Source: Bradyrhizobium diazoefficiens (lineage in GTDB: Bacteria > Pseudomonadota > Alphaproteobacteria > Rhizobiales > Xanthobacteraceae). From it: 64,000 nucleotides of DNA. Under the pieces are notes generated by a model that was given only the letters and a program-made list of their open reading frames with translations, searched no databases and was not told where the DNA came from. Positions within the stretch are counted from its first letter, which is position 1. The number at the start of each line of letters is the position of its first letter. The position numbers were made by a program, and so were the translations under genes. The DNA is taken from positions 3,500,501-3,564,500 of the forward strand of contig NZ_CP067102.1 in assembly GCF_016616885.1 (NCBI RefSeq), written 5' to 3'. This document shows positions 8,768 through 17,353 of the stretch, in pieces.

Positions 8768-8932
8768 ATGGATTCCAAGATCGACCCGTCGGACGAAGCG
8801 CAGGGCCTGCGGCTCGTGCGCGCCTTTCTGTCATTGCCGCCTGAGAAGCGGGCGGAGGTGATCGCGTTCGTCGAGGATTTGGTGCGCGCCCATGCCCGGC
8901 CCGAGGACGGCCAAGAGGCCACTCCGACCTGA
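8768..8932 (+). CDS. small acidic protein, unknown function
   Basis: A 54-codon frame from ATG 8768 to TGA 8930-8932: MDSKIDPSDEAQGLRLVRAF, then LSLPPEKRAEVIAFVEDLVR and a polar tail. The LPPEKRAEVIAFVE helix is typical of the C-terminal tail of small regulators and adaptors seen in Rhizobiales. Amino-acid composition is strongly protein-like, although the gene is too short for default size limits. No clear Shine-Dalgarno is visible. It lies between a convergent-upstream hypothetical gene and the chemotaxis receptor. Confidence 0.55.
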   Translation: MDSKIDPSDEAQGLRLVRAFLSLPPEKRAEVIAFVEDLVRAHARPEDGQEATPT

Positions 8933-9133
8933 TCGCCAGCTAGTGCTGGCGCGGATTGACGTTGGGTACGAAGCGGGCGCCAACCAGCCGAACCGATGCC
9001 CGGGCGCCGGAAAGTTATTTTTCCGTAAGGCTGCCCGGCCAAACAGTATCAATTTTTAACGTTAGCCGGTTCCAATGGCCGCTGCTGGGCACTTCGGTCA
9101 ATGGTGACCGGATAAATTTATTGGGCGGCTGCG

Positions 9134-10831
9134 ATGAGCTTTTTGAACCATTTGAAGATCGTGTTGAAGGTTGCGCTGATCGTGACCGTGATGGGCTTTG
9201 CCCTGGTCGCCGTCGCGGCCTTCGGCACTCGCGAACTCTCGGCAGTCGTCGACGGCTTCAGTGAGCTCACCGCCATGCAGTCGGCAACCCTCAATCTCAC
9301 GCGGGCCCAGCGCCGCCTCGAGACCTATCATGCGGCGCTCTATGCGGTCTTCACCGAGACGACGGAAGCGGGAAATGCCGGTCGCCTGAAGACCGCCGAC
9401 CAGAACCGCAATGAAATTCGTCAATTCCTCGACGCGGCAGAGCAGGACGATCCGTCGCGCACGACCGAGATCAAGGGCCTCAGCGACCAGCTGAAGGGCG
9501 TGTTCGCAGGCTGCGACCCGGTGCTTCAGGCCGGTGCGGCCGCGAGCAGCCCACAGGAAAATGCCAAGGCTGCCGACCGGGCGCACAAGGAGTGCGACCC
9601 GCTGATCGATGCATCGTTGACGCGCGTCGCGGCATTTGCCTCCGATGTCAGCAAGGCGGTCGCCGAGCGCAAGGCTGCCATCAACCGCGACGCCAAATCC
9701 GCGATCTGGACCGTGATGAGCGTCAGTGCCGGTGGCCTGCTGCTCGGCATCGCGATTGCATTGTTCATCGGCCTCAAGGCGATGTCGCAGCCGATTGCAC
9801 GGCTCAAGCTCGCGATGGAGGGCCTCGCCCGCAACGATCTCAAGATCGAGGTGCCCGAGAAGGACCGCCGCGACGAGATCGGCGAGATGGCGAAGACGGT
9901 CGAAGTGTTCAAGACCAACGCACTCGAGGTCGAACGCCTCAAGGCTGCACAGGTGGAAGTCGAGAAGCAGGCCGCAGCGCAGCGCCGCCGCGACATGTTC
10001 AACCTCGCCGACGGTTTCGAGCGCGCGGTCGGCGAGATCATCGACGCCGTCGGATCCGCCTCTACCGAGCTCGAAGCGTCGTCCTCGACGCTGGCCACCA
10101 CGGCGCAGCGCGCGCAAGAGCTGACCTCGGTGGTCGCGGTTGCCTCGGGCGAGGCCACGGGCAACGTTCAGTCGGTTGCGACCGCCACCGAGGAGCTGTC
10201 TTCGTCGGTCAACGAGATCAGCCGGCAGGTGCAGGAATCCGCGCGGATGGCCAGCGAAGCCGTCAATCAGGCCCGCACCACCACCGAACGGGTCAGCGAG
10301 CTCTCGGTCGCGGCCACGCGCATCGGCGATGTCGTCGAGCTGATCAACACCATTGCGGGCCAGACCAACCTGTTGGCGCTGAACGCCACCATCGAGGCGG
10401 CGCGGGCAGGCGAGGCCGGCCGCGGCTTCGCCGTCGTCGCCTCCGAGGTGAAGACGCTGGCCGAGCAGACCGCGAAGGCGACCGGCGAGATCAGCCAGCA
10501 GATCTCCGGCATCCAGAACGCCACCCTGGAATCGGTGACGGCGATCCGCGACATCTCCGCGACCATCGAGCGGCTGTCAGAAGTGTCCTCGACCATTGCC
10601 GCCGCCGTCGAGGAGCAGGGCGCCGCGACCCAGGAGATTTCGCGCAACGTGCAGCAGGCCGCGCACGGCACCCAGCAGGTCTCGACCAACATCACCGACG
10701 TGCAGCGCGGCGCCGCTGAGACCGGTTCGGCGTCCTCGCAGGTGCTCTCCACCGCGAAGATGCTGGCGACCGACAGCACCCGGCTGAAGGACGAAGTCGG
10801 AAAATTCCTGCGGACGGTCCGCGCGGCCTGA
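9134..10831 (+). CDS. methyl-accepting chemotaxis protein
   Basis: A 565-residue inner-membrane chemoreceptor. TM1 spans about residues 9-31, and a helical periplasmic sensor with a four-helix-bundle look covers 32-188. TM2 spans about 190-215 and a HAMP domain 216-268 ([20 protein letters not shown]). The methyl-accepting signalling domain follows to about residue 555. The highly conserved hairpin tip is present near residue 405 ([20 protein letters not shown], followed by GRGFAVVA). The C-terminus lacks a CheR-tethering pentapeptide. It signals to CheA/CheW to control flagellar motors; the ligand is unknown. It is transcribed alone, followed by a GC-rich hairpin at 10851. Confidence 0.93.
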   Translation: MSFLNHLKIVLKVALIVTVMGFALVAVAAFGTRELSAVVDGFSELTAMQSATLNLTRAQRRLETYHAALYAVFTETTEAGNAGRLKTADQNRNEIRQFLDAAEQDDPSRTTEIKGLSDQLKGVFAGCDPVLQAGAAASSPQENAKAADRAHKECDPLIDASLTRVAAFASDVSKAVAERKAAINRDAKSAIWTVMSVSAGGLLLGIAIALFIGLKAMSQPIARLKLAMEGLARNDLKIEVPEKDRRDEIGEMAKTVEVFKTNALEVERLKAAQVEVEKQAAAQRRRDMFNLADGFERAVGEIIDAVGSASTELEASSSTLATTAQRAQELTSVVAVASGEATGNVQSVATATEELSSSVNEISRQVQESARMASEAVNQARTTTERVSELSVAATRIGDVVELINTIAGQTNLLALNATIEAARAGEAGRGFAVVASEVKTLAEQTAKATGEISQQISGIQNATLESVTAIRDISATIERLSEVSSTIAAAVEEQGAATQEISRNVQQAAHGTQQVSTNITDVQRGAAETGSASSQVLSTAKMLATDSTRLKDEVGKFLRTVRAA

Positions 10832-10850
10832 GCCGCGCGACGTAAAAGGT

Positions 10851-10871
10851 CCGGCGGCCTCGCGCCGCCGG
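10851..10871. terminator. GC-rich hairpin between convergent genes
   Basis: CCGGCGGC and GCCGCCGG form a perfect 8-bp stem around CTCGC. It sits 20 bp after the chemoreceptor stop and 14 bp past the stop of the convergent small gene. It lacks a clear U-run, so bidirectional termination is inferred from position. Confidence 0.5.
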
Positions 10872-10884
10872 CACGCTGCCGCTC

Positions 10885-10998
10885 TTATTGCGGCAGCAAG
10901 AGTGCCATCGCGACAGCGAAGAGGAAGAGCGTCGCGACGACGGCCGCCACCGCTCCGGCGATGATCTTGGCGTTTTCTCGGCTGGTGGTGGGCCGCAT
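10885..10998 (-). CDS. 37-residue single-span membrane protein
   Basis: Minus-strand frame from ATG 10998 to TAA 10885-10887: MRPTTSRENAKIIAGAVAAV followed by a hydrophobic run ending MALLLPQ. One transmembrane helix is predicted at about residues 11-35 with a positively charged N-terminus, a common layout for bacterial small membrane proteins. The GC-rich hairpin directly after the stop supports a transcribed unit. Function unknown. Confidence 0.5.
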   Translation of the reverse strand: MRPTTSRENAKIIAGAVAAVVATLFLFAVAMALLLPQ

Positions 10999-11052
10999 GC
11001 GGCCTGGACGCTACCTCATGTTGAACTCTGATCCAACTTGAGACTTGTCCAG

Positions 11053-11826
11053 TCAGACAGCGAGTTTGGCCTGGAAGAACCGCGTGACCCGATCGATCGC
11101 ATCCTGGGTCATCGGGTCGGTGTCCGAGAAATCAAAGCCGTGAGCCTTGCCCGGATAGGGCACGAATTCAGTCTCGGTGCCGACCAGCTTGCCGAGCGCG
11201 ACCAGTTGCCGACCTTCCGCGATCGGGACATTCTTGTCCGCTTCGCCGTGCAGCGCGATCAAAGGCGGCAGGTGTTTGACCTTGGTGGCCATGGCGTGGG
11301 GCATGCCGCCGTAGAGCACCGCCAGCGCTGCGATGCGGCTGTCGCGCGCGGCGGCCTCGGCGGCGATGTAGCTGCCCAGCGAGAAGCCGAGCAGGCCGAT
11401 GCGACCCGAACTGTCGGGTCGGTCGAGGACATCAGTCACGGTGGCGCCGACCGTATCGGCCCAGCCGTCGAACCGCGTCGTCTCATAGGCCTCGCGGCTC
11501 TCATGCGCGTCGGATGTCAACGCAGCCATATCGGCCGGGGTCATGTAGCGGAGAAAATAGGCGTCGATGCCCCGTGCCGTCAGCGCGTCGGCATATCGCT
11601 CATAGGCGCGGGCCCTGAGCTCGATGCCACGTGAGCCGTGCAGCACGATCACGGCCGGACGTTTTCCGTCGACTGCCGCCGCATAGCGCGACACCGGCAG
11701 GCTGTCATGGCCACTCGTGACGTCGAATTGCTCGCCGGGCGCGCTGCGTGCGGCGACGGGGGACAGCAGTGCGGCGATGGCGGCCAGAGCCGCGCGTCGG
11801 CTGATCATCGGCGAGCTCGGAGACAT
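11053..11826 (-). CDS. dienelactone hydrolase-family protein, exported
   Basis: About 257 residues from ATG 11826; ATG 11808 is an alternative. The N-terminus (MISRRAALAAIAALLSPVAA) resembles a twin-arginine or Sec signal. The alpha/beta-hydrolase core has VIVLHGSRGIE, nucleophile motif GFSLGSY, an acid in GEADKNVPI and His in GKAHGFDF. Classical dienelactone hydrolases use Cys in GxCxGG; here the nucleophile is Ser, so this is a DLH-family esterase or peptidase-like enzyme. The substrate is not predictable. It is divergent from the adjacent methyltransferase remnant, whose start lies 67 bp away. Confidence 0.8.
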   Translation of the reverse strand: MSPSSPMISRRAALAAIAALLSPVAARSAPGEQFDVTSGHDSLPVSRYAAAVDGKRPAVIVLHGSRGIELRARAYERYADALTARGIDAYFLRYMTPADMAALTSDAHESREAYETTRFDGWADTVGATVTDVLDRPDSSGRIGLLGFSLGSYIAAEAAARDSRIAALAVLYGGMPHAMATKVKHLPPLIALHGEADKNVPIAEGRQLVALGKLVGTETEFVPYPGKAHGFDFSDTDPMTQDAIDRVTRFFQAKLAV

Positions 11827-11892
11827 GTTTCGGACGCGACGTGCCGCCTCTATACTGCGCTTGCGACGGAATCTTGACACGAGTCCCACCCG

Positions 11893-12578
11893 ATGATCTC
11901 CCATCGCCCCTCCGTGCTTGCCCATGAGCGGTTCGTTGCCGACAGCGCGAATTTTGCCGGCCTCGATCTCGCCGCGCGCTTTGAGCGGATTCAGCGGACC
12001 AACCTCTGGGGGGCTCCGACCTCGGTCTCGGGCCTCGGCTCCGAGGATCGCGCCACCGCGGGGATCCGCGCGGCGCTGCCCGGCCTGTTGCGGCGGCTTG
12101 GCTCGCGTTCGCTGCTCGATGCGCCCTGCGGCGATGCGGGCTGGATCGGCAGCGTCAAGCTCGAGGTCGATTATACCTGATCGAAGCCAACATGGCGCGT
12201 GCGGCGCGAGGTGATCTGCGCGGCCGCTTTCTCGTCGCCGACATCACGCGCGATCCGCTGCCGGGTTGCGACGTCATTCTGTACCGCGACTGTCTTGTGC
12301 ATCTGAGTTTTCAGAACATCGCGCGCGCCATCGCCTGCTTTCGCGCGAGCGGCGCGCAATTCCTGCTGATGACGACGTTTCCGGAGTGGAAAGACAATGG
12401 CGATTGCGAGGACGGCGACTGGCGCGCGCTCAACATGACCAAGGCGCCGTTCCACTGGCCGCCTCCGCGCGAGTTGATCGATGAACGCTGCGACGAGGGC
12501 GGTGGCGGCTGGCGCGACAAGAGCCTCGGGCTCTGGCGGCTGAATGAGTTGCCGGAGGGCGGCGCCGAGCCCGTTTGA
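11893..12578 (+). pseudogene. class I SAM-dependent methyltransferase, frameshifted
   Basis: Two adjoining frames together make one methyltransferase. The first (11893-12180) has RIQRTNLWGAPTSVSGLGSE and the SAM-binding start LLDAPCGDAGWIGSV. The second (in frame from about 12180 to 12578) has LIEANMARAARGD, FLVADITRDPLPGCDVILYR, DCLVHLS and LLMTTFPEW. At the junction the sequence jumps from EVDYT directly to a stop, while LIEAN resumes in another frame. In this family the DYTGxDIVPxLI segment bridges these parts. A non-multiple-of-three deletion of roughly 20-25 bp near 12174-12180 therefore best explains the break. The product is probably inactive unless translated by frameshifting. Confidence 0.75.
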
Positions 12579-12646
12579 CAGGCCGCTCGAGCATCTTCAA
12601 CAGGGCAGCGCGTGGAAGACTTGAAGTTGATCGCGCAGCTGAGTGG

Positions 12647-12721
12647 TGGTGCCGGCTGAGGGGATTGAACCCCCGACCTTCGGTTTACAAAACCGCTGCT
12701 CTACCGCTGAGCTAAGCCGGC
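12647..12721 (-). tRNA. tRNA-Thr (TGT anticodon)
   Basis: On the minus strand the acceptor GCCGGCT pairs with AGCCGGC, followed by encoded ACCA. The D-arm is GCTCAGCGGTAGAGC, the anticodon stem-loop GCGGT-TTTGTAA-ACCGA gives anticodon TGT, and the T-arm is GGGGGTTCAATCCCCTC. All arms are intact, so this is a functional tRNA-Thr reading ACA-type codons. Confidence 0.95.
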
Positions 12722-12844
12722 CACTTTGCTAGGAGCCCGCGCGGGTTCCGGCTGGCGCCGGCGCTTCCGCTTGTGCGCGGTCGCAATACCAGACTTGTCC
12801 GGGAAGTACCAGAACCTGGCGGTGGCGTTCGCCGGCACGAAAGA

Positions 12845-12866
12845 GGCGGCCCCTTGGGGCCGCCTG
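12845..12866 (-). terminator. rho-independent terminator
   Basis: A perfect inverted repeat AGGCGGCCCC/GGGGCCGCCT with a 2-base centre. On the minus strand it lies 22 bp past the stop of the gene ending at 12889 and is followed by CTTTCGTG. It isolates that gene from tRNA-Thr. Confidence 0.75.
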
Positions 12867-12888
12867 AACCATTTCGCCTGACTGTGGG

Positions 12889-13329
12889 CTACTGGCAGAC
12901 GTGCTGCCGGCCGTCTTCCCCCTTGAACCGGGTGCCGGGCCTGCACACAATGCCATTGCGGGCTGCGTAGGCGTCCCAATTGCCGTGCCAGCCCGGTCCG
13001 CCGCGGTCGTAGCTCGCATAGGAATTGCTCCAGCCCTGGAACGGTGCGGAGGCGACGGCTGCCGCGGTGCCGACGGCGGCGCCGGCCACCGCGCCCGCTG
13101 TGTCGAGCGGCCAGAAGCCCGACTGGTCATTCACCTGCCGACGCGCCATGTGCCGACGCCGATAGGCGCGATCGGCGGTCGGATTGCCGGCGCGAAGATT
13201 CTGGCAATTGGGATCCTGGAAGGGCCCAGTGCAGCGGGCCGAATTGTCGATCACGGTTTGCGCGTAGGCTGGTGCGGCAAGCGTGGACGCGACAATTGCG
13301 GCCAGGCCCAGAAGTTTCAGGCGCGTCAT
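12889..13329 (-). CDS. exported Gly-rich protein, unknown function
   Basis: A 146-residue protein with signal peptide MTRLKLLGLAAIVASTLAAP (cleavage AYA-QT near residue 23). The mature part contains four Cys (SARCTGPF, DPNCQNL, GIVCRPG, QHVCQ). There is also a hydrophobic Ala/Gly helix (TAGAVAGAAVGTAAAVASAP) near residues 78-97 that could insert in a membrane. No known domain is recognised. A strong terminator follows directly. Confidence 0.7.
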   Translation of the reverse strand: MTRLKLLGLAAIVASTLAAPAYAQTVIDNSARCTGPFQDPNCQNLRAGNPTADRAYRRRHMARRQVNDQSGFWPLDTAGAVAGAAVGTAAAVASAPFQGWSNSYASYDRGGPGWHGNWDAYAARNGIVCRPGTRFKGEDGRQHVCQ

Positions 13330-13632
13330 GGCGTTTTCTCCATGTTGTTGAGACCTGTGCTAAGTGCGACATTCGGCGGTGGTTCCGCGGTTTCTCGGAT
13401 ACGGGGTCACATCAACGTGAGCCCGCACAGGATGTGCGGTTCATATCGCGCAACCCGGCGCCCTCGCCGGTGCGAGGGGTTGTGTGCCGTTAACGTTTCG
13501 CTAGTGCGCCCGGCAGCATTTGAGCCGCTACCGACCCTTGTGCGTTAGGCTTACCGGCATTTGGTGAGGGGGCCTTAACCCTCTGTCTGCCGTGATCGGA
13601 TAGGTTGCCGGCTGTACAACCGGGATCCTCCC
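13330..13632. other. intergenic region between divergent exported-protein genes
   Basis: About 300 bp between two divergently transcribed genes. It should hold both promoters, but no strong -35/-10 pair was recognisable. Frames crossing it are Arg/Pro-rich and not protein-like. Confidence 0.5.
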
Positions 13633-14118
13633 ATGCGCGCTTCCGCGCTCGCAGCCTTTCTGATCGGACTGCCTGCAACGGCCTTTGCCGGCGGCGGTTT
13701 CGATATCGTCGTGCCCGGGCGTCCCGGTGTGCCCATCATCATCAACAATATCGATGTGTCCTATTCCGTCGTCGAGGGCGTCTGGGGTCTGGGCAAGAAC
13801 GTCCAGGTGCAGCCCACGATCTATGGCGGGCGCTACGTGGCCGAGCGGCAGCCCTCTGACGTCGGCCATTATTATCCGAGCATGGGCTTGCAGCCCGGCT
13901 ATGGCCGCCTCGAGGTCGAGCCGCCTGCGAACCGCAAATTGCCGAAGCCGGCCGAAAGCTATCATGAGAGCTGGGGCGCGCAGTCCGCGCCGTTGCCGCC
14001 GCAGATGGATGTGCCCGTCAATCCGCCGCCGGTGATCCTCGCGCCCGAGATCAATGACCATCCGCGGCGGCCTCGGCCACGGCCGCATGCAGCAATACCC
14101 GGCAAGCCGCCGGGTTAA
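13633..14118 (+). CDS. exported Pro-rich protein, unknown function
   Basis: A 161-residue protein with signal peptide MRASALAAFLIGLPATAFA. The mature part begins GGGFDIVVPGRPGVPIIINN and contains a central Tyr/Gly/Pro segment. The tail is strongly Pro/Arg-rich (RRPRPRPHAAIPGKPPG). It is probably extended and surface- or periplasm-located. It is followed after 44 bp by another Tyr/Gly-rich exported protein in the same direction, so the two may be co-transcribed. No function can be assigned. Confidence 0.7.
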   Translation: MRASALAAFLIGLPATAFAGGGFDIVVPGRPGVPIIINNIDVSYSVVEGVWGLGKNVQVQPTIYGGRYVAERQPSDVGHYYPSMGLQPGYGRLEVEPPANRKLPKPAESYHESWGAQSAPLPPQMDVPVNPPPVILAPEINDHPRRPRPRPHAAIPGKPPG

Positions 14119-14162
14119 GAAACGTCAAAATCCAACAAGACGGAAATCAACAGGAGAGAGTA

Positions 14163-14687
14163 ATGCGTCAGATGATTTCGGGACTGGTCGCGGCGGCTGC
14201 CGTGATGTTTGTGGGCGCTGCGCCCGCCACGGCCTGCGGCTTCAACCCGTGCCAGCCGGTTGCGCCGGTTTTCTCCGGCTGCAACACCGGCTGTGGTGGT
14301 TATGGCTACGGCTATGGTGCCAGTTATGGCTATGGCTATGGCGGAGGCTATGAGCGTCTCGCCGAACCGACCACGCAATATTACTACGTCAACCAGGGCC
14401 CGACCTACACCGGCCCGGGCGCCTTCGCGCCGTATCCGACCTACCAGGAGGACGCGGTCGTCGCGCCCGCTAACTATGGCTACGGCTATGGCTATCGCGC
14501 TGCTGCTGTCGCGCCGCCGGCCGCCTATCCCTATCGCCGCCCGTACTACCGTCCGTATCGCTACGGCTACGGCCCGCGCTACGGCTACCTGCCGCGCACG
14601 CATTACGGCTACGGTCCGCGCTATGGCTACGCCCATCGCTACGCGCCGTATTACGGCGGCCATCGCGTGCTGCGCCGCTATTACTGA
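14163..14687 (+). CDS. exported Tyr/Gly-rich repeat protein
   Basis: A 174-residue protein with a strong Shine-Dalgarno (CAGGAGAGA) and signal peptide (MRQMISGLVAAAAVMFVGAA, cleavage near ATA-CGF). The mature protein is dominated by YGYG and RYGYGPRYGY units, with Tyr and Gly together making up a large share. Early Cys residues (CGFNPCQ, GCNTGC) could form disulphides or an anchor. Such proteins form flexible, aromatic-rich surface or matrix material. It ends just before a strong bidirectional terminator. Confidence 0.75.
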   Translation: MRQMISGLVAAAAVMFVGAAPATACGFNPCQPVAPVFSGCNTGCGGYGYGYGASYGYGYGGGYERLAEPTTQYYYVNQGPTYTGPGAFAPYPTYQEDAVVAPANYGYGYGYRAAAVAPPAAYPYRRPYYRPYRYGYGPRYGYLPRTHYGYGPRYGYAHRYAPYYGGHRVLRRYY

Positions 14688-14705
14688 TCTCTGATCGGTT
14701 GAGCC

Positions 14706-14751
14706 AACGAAACGCCCGTCCGCGTGATGCGGACGGGCGTTTTGTTTCGTT
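14706..14751. terminator. bidirectional rho-independent terminator
   Basis: AACGAAACGCCCGTCCGC pairs along its whole length with GCGGACGGGCGTTTTGTTTCGTT around GTGAT, apart from one bulged base. It has T-runs on both strands. It serves the Tyr/Gly-rich gene on the plus strand and rlmB on the minus strand, whose stop codon touches it. Confidence 0.88.
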
Positions 14752-15580
14752 AGCGCTTCATCAAGCCGAGCCGGCTCGCGCCGACATAGAGCGAGAGCAC
14801 GGCGGCGTTGGAGACGTTGAGGCTCTTGATCTCGCCGGGCATGTCGAGCCGCGCCACGACGCTGCAGGTCTCGCGCGTCAGCTGACGCAGACCCTTGCCT
14901 TCGGCCCCCAGCACCAGCGCGAGCGGCTCGCGCAGCGCGACGTCCGAGAGGTCCTCGGTGCCTTCGCTGTCGAGGCCGACGGTCTGGAAGCCGTTTTCGT
15001 TCAGCTCGTTCAGGGCGCGGGCGAGATTCGGCACCGTGATAACAGGCACCAGCTCAAGCGCGCCGGAGGCGGCTTTGGCGAGCACGCCAGTCGCTTCCGG
15101 ACTGTGGCGCGCGGTGGTGACGATCGCCTTCACCGCGAACGCCGCAGCCGAGCGCAGAATCGCGCCGACATTGTGCGGATCGGTGATCTGGTCGAGCACC
15201 AGCACCATGCCTTCTTGCGCCAACGTCTCGATGTCAGGTGAGGGCAGGGGATCGGCCTCGGCGAGCAGGCCCTGATGCACCGCGTCGGGCGAGAGCAGGC
15301 GGTCGATCTCCTGCGGCTGGACGATCTCGGGCGCGATCCGGGTCTCGATGTTTTCGTCCGCGAGCCGCTTTGCGGCGTTCTCGGTCAGCGTCAGCTTGCG
15401 GATCCGGCGCTGCGGGTTGGCGAGCGCCATGGTGACGGTGTGCCAGCCATAGAGGATGACGGGCCCGTCAGCGTGCGAATCGCGCTCGCGCCAGGCCGGA
15501 CGGCGGGTCGATTTCCCGGGCCTGTTGAAGGGCTTAGACCCGCTTCGGGGACCCTTGGGGATGAATTTTCGATCCTTCAT
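14750..15580 (-). CDS. rlmB: 23S rRNA (guanosine-2'-O-)-methyltransferase RlmB, TrmH/SPOUT family
   Basis: About 276 residues from ATG 15580 (MKDRKFIPKGPRSG); an upstream in-frame codon at 15616 is less likely. A basic disordered N-terminus of about 35 residues precedes the substrate-binding domain (ILYGWHTVTMALANPQRRIR). The SPOUT knot has its three motifs: ITDPHNVGAILRSA, LVLGAEGKGLRQL and IKSLNVSNAAVLSLY. The family methylates the 2'-OH of G2251 in 23S rRNA (E. coli numbering) using SAM. The convergent neighbour shares a terminator. It is divergent from tRNA-Tyr. Confidence 0.93.
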   Translation of the reverse strand: MKDRKFIPKGPRSGSKPFNRPGKSTRRPAWRERDSHADGPVILYGWHTVTMALANPQRRIRKLTLTENAAKRLADENIETRIAPEIVQPQEIDRLLSPDAVHQGLLAEADPLPSPDIETLAQEGMVLVLDQITDPHNVGAILRSAAAFAVKAIVTTARHSPEATGVLAKAASGALELVPVITVPNLARALNELNENGFQTVGLDSEGTEDLSDVALREPLALVLGAEGKGLRQLTRETCSVVARLDMPGEIKSLNVSNAAVLSLYVGASRLGLMKR

Positions 15581-15787
15581 GGGCTCGCTTGTGTCACGGG
15601 TCCTGGAATATGGCAATTTGGGAGGCTTCGAGGGTGATTTTAGCTGTTCGCCTCGGTTGACTTTGCCCCACCGGATCGCCCATAACCGCGCCCGGTCGCG
15701 CCCCCATCCGGGCTGTCGCGGCCTTCACGTTCCATGGCCGTATTCGGTCCGCCGGCAAGGTCCGGCCCGATTGTGCTGCCGTCGAGC

Positions 15788-15873
15788 GGGGGAGTGTCCC
15801 GAGTGGCAAAGGGAGCTGACTGTAAATCAGCCGCCTCATGGCTTCGCAGGTTCGAGTCCTGCCTCCCCCACCA
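15788..15873 (+). tRNA. tRNA-Tyr (GTA anticodon)
   Basis: GGGGGAG pairs with CTCCCCC, followed by A and encoded CCA. The anticodon stem-loop is CTGACTGTAAATCAG with anticodon GTA. A long variable arm (CCGCCTCATGGC) marks a class II tRNA, and the T-arm is GCAGGTTCGAGTCCTGC. All features match tRNA-Tyr. Confidence 0.96.
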
Positions 15874-16012
15874 GCCTTTGCTCGCTTCGCGAGCTTCAGC
15901 TAGGCAAGCCAGCTCAGACGATCGTGGCGCGTGGCGAGCGAAGGCTGCCGCGCCCGTAGCCCGTGGGGGGCAAGGCGAGCTGTCGACCCGACAGAGCGCC
16001 TTTATCGACCTC

Positions 16013-16984
16013 TCACAGTGCCGGCCACGGCATCGGAATGTAGCCGTAGGCGCCGTCTTCGCGCGTGACGTGACCAACGCCGGGGAAGGGCAGGTGCATA
16101 CCGGCGACGAGCAGCCTGTCAGCCGAAGCCATCTCCAGCATCTTCTTGCGTGTGGTGACGGCGGCCGCCTGATCCACATCGAAGGCGATCGCCCATTCCG
16201 GATGGGCGAACTGCAAGGCGGATGCGTGAATGACGTCTGTAAAGAGCAGCATGTTGGCGTTGCCGGCGCCGATCCGCAGGGCAAGATGCCCCGGCGTGTG
16301 GCCGGGCGCCGGCACCGCGGTGATGCCAGGTGCGATCTCGACCTCGCCGACGATCTGCCGGATCTTGCCGCGGTACGGTGCGAGTGATTTGCGCGCAATT
16401 TCGAAGTACGGCTTCATCTGATCGGGGGCCCGGGACACGATGCCGTCGTCATGCCAGAAGCCGAATTCGGCGCCCGCAACCACTATCTCAGAGGCGGGAA
16501 AGGCGGCTTTGCCGTCCACGCCGATCAAGCCGTTGGCATGATCGGGATGCAGGTGGGTGACGATGACGGCGTCGATCTCTTCCCGCCTGACGCCGGCCGC
16601 GGCGAGCGCCTCCGGCAGATGGCCGAGCGTCGGTCCCATCGCCGATGCGGTGCCCGTATCGACGAGGACGTGCCGGTCGCCACGCGTGACAAGGTAGGCA
16701 TTTACGGATGTAGGGATAGAACTTGGCAGGAATGCTCTTGCCAGCAGCGACTCGGCGACAGCCGGACTGGCGGCTGGAAAGAGTTCGAGGCCGAGATTGA
16801 GGTAACCGTCGCTGAGCGCCGTGATCGTGAAGTCGCCGAGCGCGAAGCGATGGGCGGCGGGTAGCCGCGCAGGTGGCGTCGCGTCGAGTGTTGCGGCCTT
16901 CGTGCCGTAGGAGTTGGTCCCTGTAGCGAGCAGGGTGGCGGCGCCAAGTGCGGCACGGCCGAAGGTTCGGCGGTCGATGTTCAT
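16013..16984 (-). CDS. MBL-fold metallo-hydrolase, Tat-exported
   Basis: A 323-residue protein. The N-terminus MNIDRRTFGRAALGAATLLA is a twin-arginine signal, so the enzyme probably folds with its metals before export. The metallo-beta-lactamase fold has the HLHPDH zinc motif near residue 145 (VIVTHLHPDHANG). The next metal His is in GHTPGHLAL near 233 and the bridging Asp in LLFTDVIHAS near 253. A final His is in AGMHLPFPGVGH. It probably hydrolyses a lactone, ester or similar small molecule; N-acyl-homoserine lactonase-type activity is possible but not shown. It is transcribed alone. Confidence 0.87.
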   Translation of the reverse strand: MNIDRRTFGRAALGAATLLATGTNSYGTKAATLDATPPARLPAAHRFALGDFTITALSDGYLNLGLELFPAASPAVAESLLARAFLPSSIPTSVNAYLVTRGDRHVLVDTGTASAMGPTLGHLPEALAAAGVRREEIDAVIVTHLHPDHANGLIGVDGKAAFPASEIVVAGAEFGFWHDDGIVSRAPDQMKPYFEIARKSLAPYRGKIRQIVGEVEIAPGITAVPAPGHTPGHLALRIGAGNANMLLFTDVIHASALQFAHPEWAIAFDVDQAAAVTTRKKMLEMASADRLLVAGMHLPFPGVGHVTREDGAYGYIPMPWPAL

Positions 16985-17353
16985 GATGTTGCTTCCATGG
17001 TTTCTTGAGGATGTCCGCAGGGCCGTACAGACCTGCTGCGGCGGGTGAGCGATCGATCTGCTTAGTGATCGGAGCGGACGTCTCTCCTTGCGCTAAATGG
17101 CCGGCCTCGGTCTGACAGGGTTTCTTGGATCATCGTCTCAAGACTCTGTGGCCTGGTTCCATTGAAGTTCGAGCACGATGCGCCAAATCTTGGACACGTT
17201 CCGCCAAAGCTTGGGACACCGGCATGCGTCCTCAGCACGTCCTGGCACCACCGGCCGCCGACTCATCAATCTGACTTGTCGCGATGGATGCGCCGCGAAC
17301 CCGGTTACACATCCGGCGATCTGCGTCGCATGCGCGGGTCCAGATGACTCCGG
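16985..17353. other. intergenic region with a tandem IS-end-like repeat
   Basis: About 370 bp without a credible gene. At 17181-17197 and 17202-17219 lie two near-identical copies of CGCCAAA-CTTGG-ACAC, 21 bp apart and in the same orientation. Repeated ends of this kind occur at some insertion-sequence termini, so this may be a remnant, but no transposase fragment was recognised nearby. Confidence 0.35.

Noticed and set aside
14281..14680. Repetitive GGCTATGGCTAC-type DNA considered as a possible CRISPR or satellite array
   Set aside because: The periodicity follows codons of a Tyr/Gly-rich protein with signal peptide and ribosome-binding site; there are no uniform repeats separated by unique spacers. 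No CRISPR array was seen anywhere in the window.
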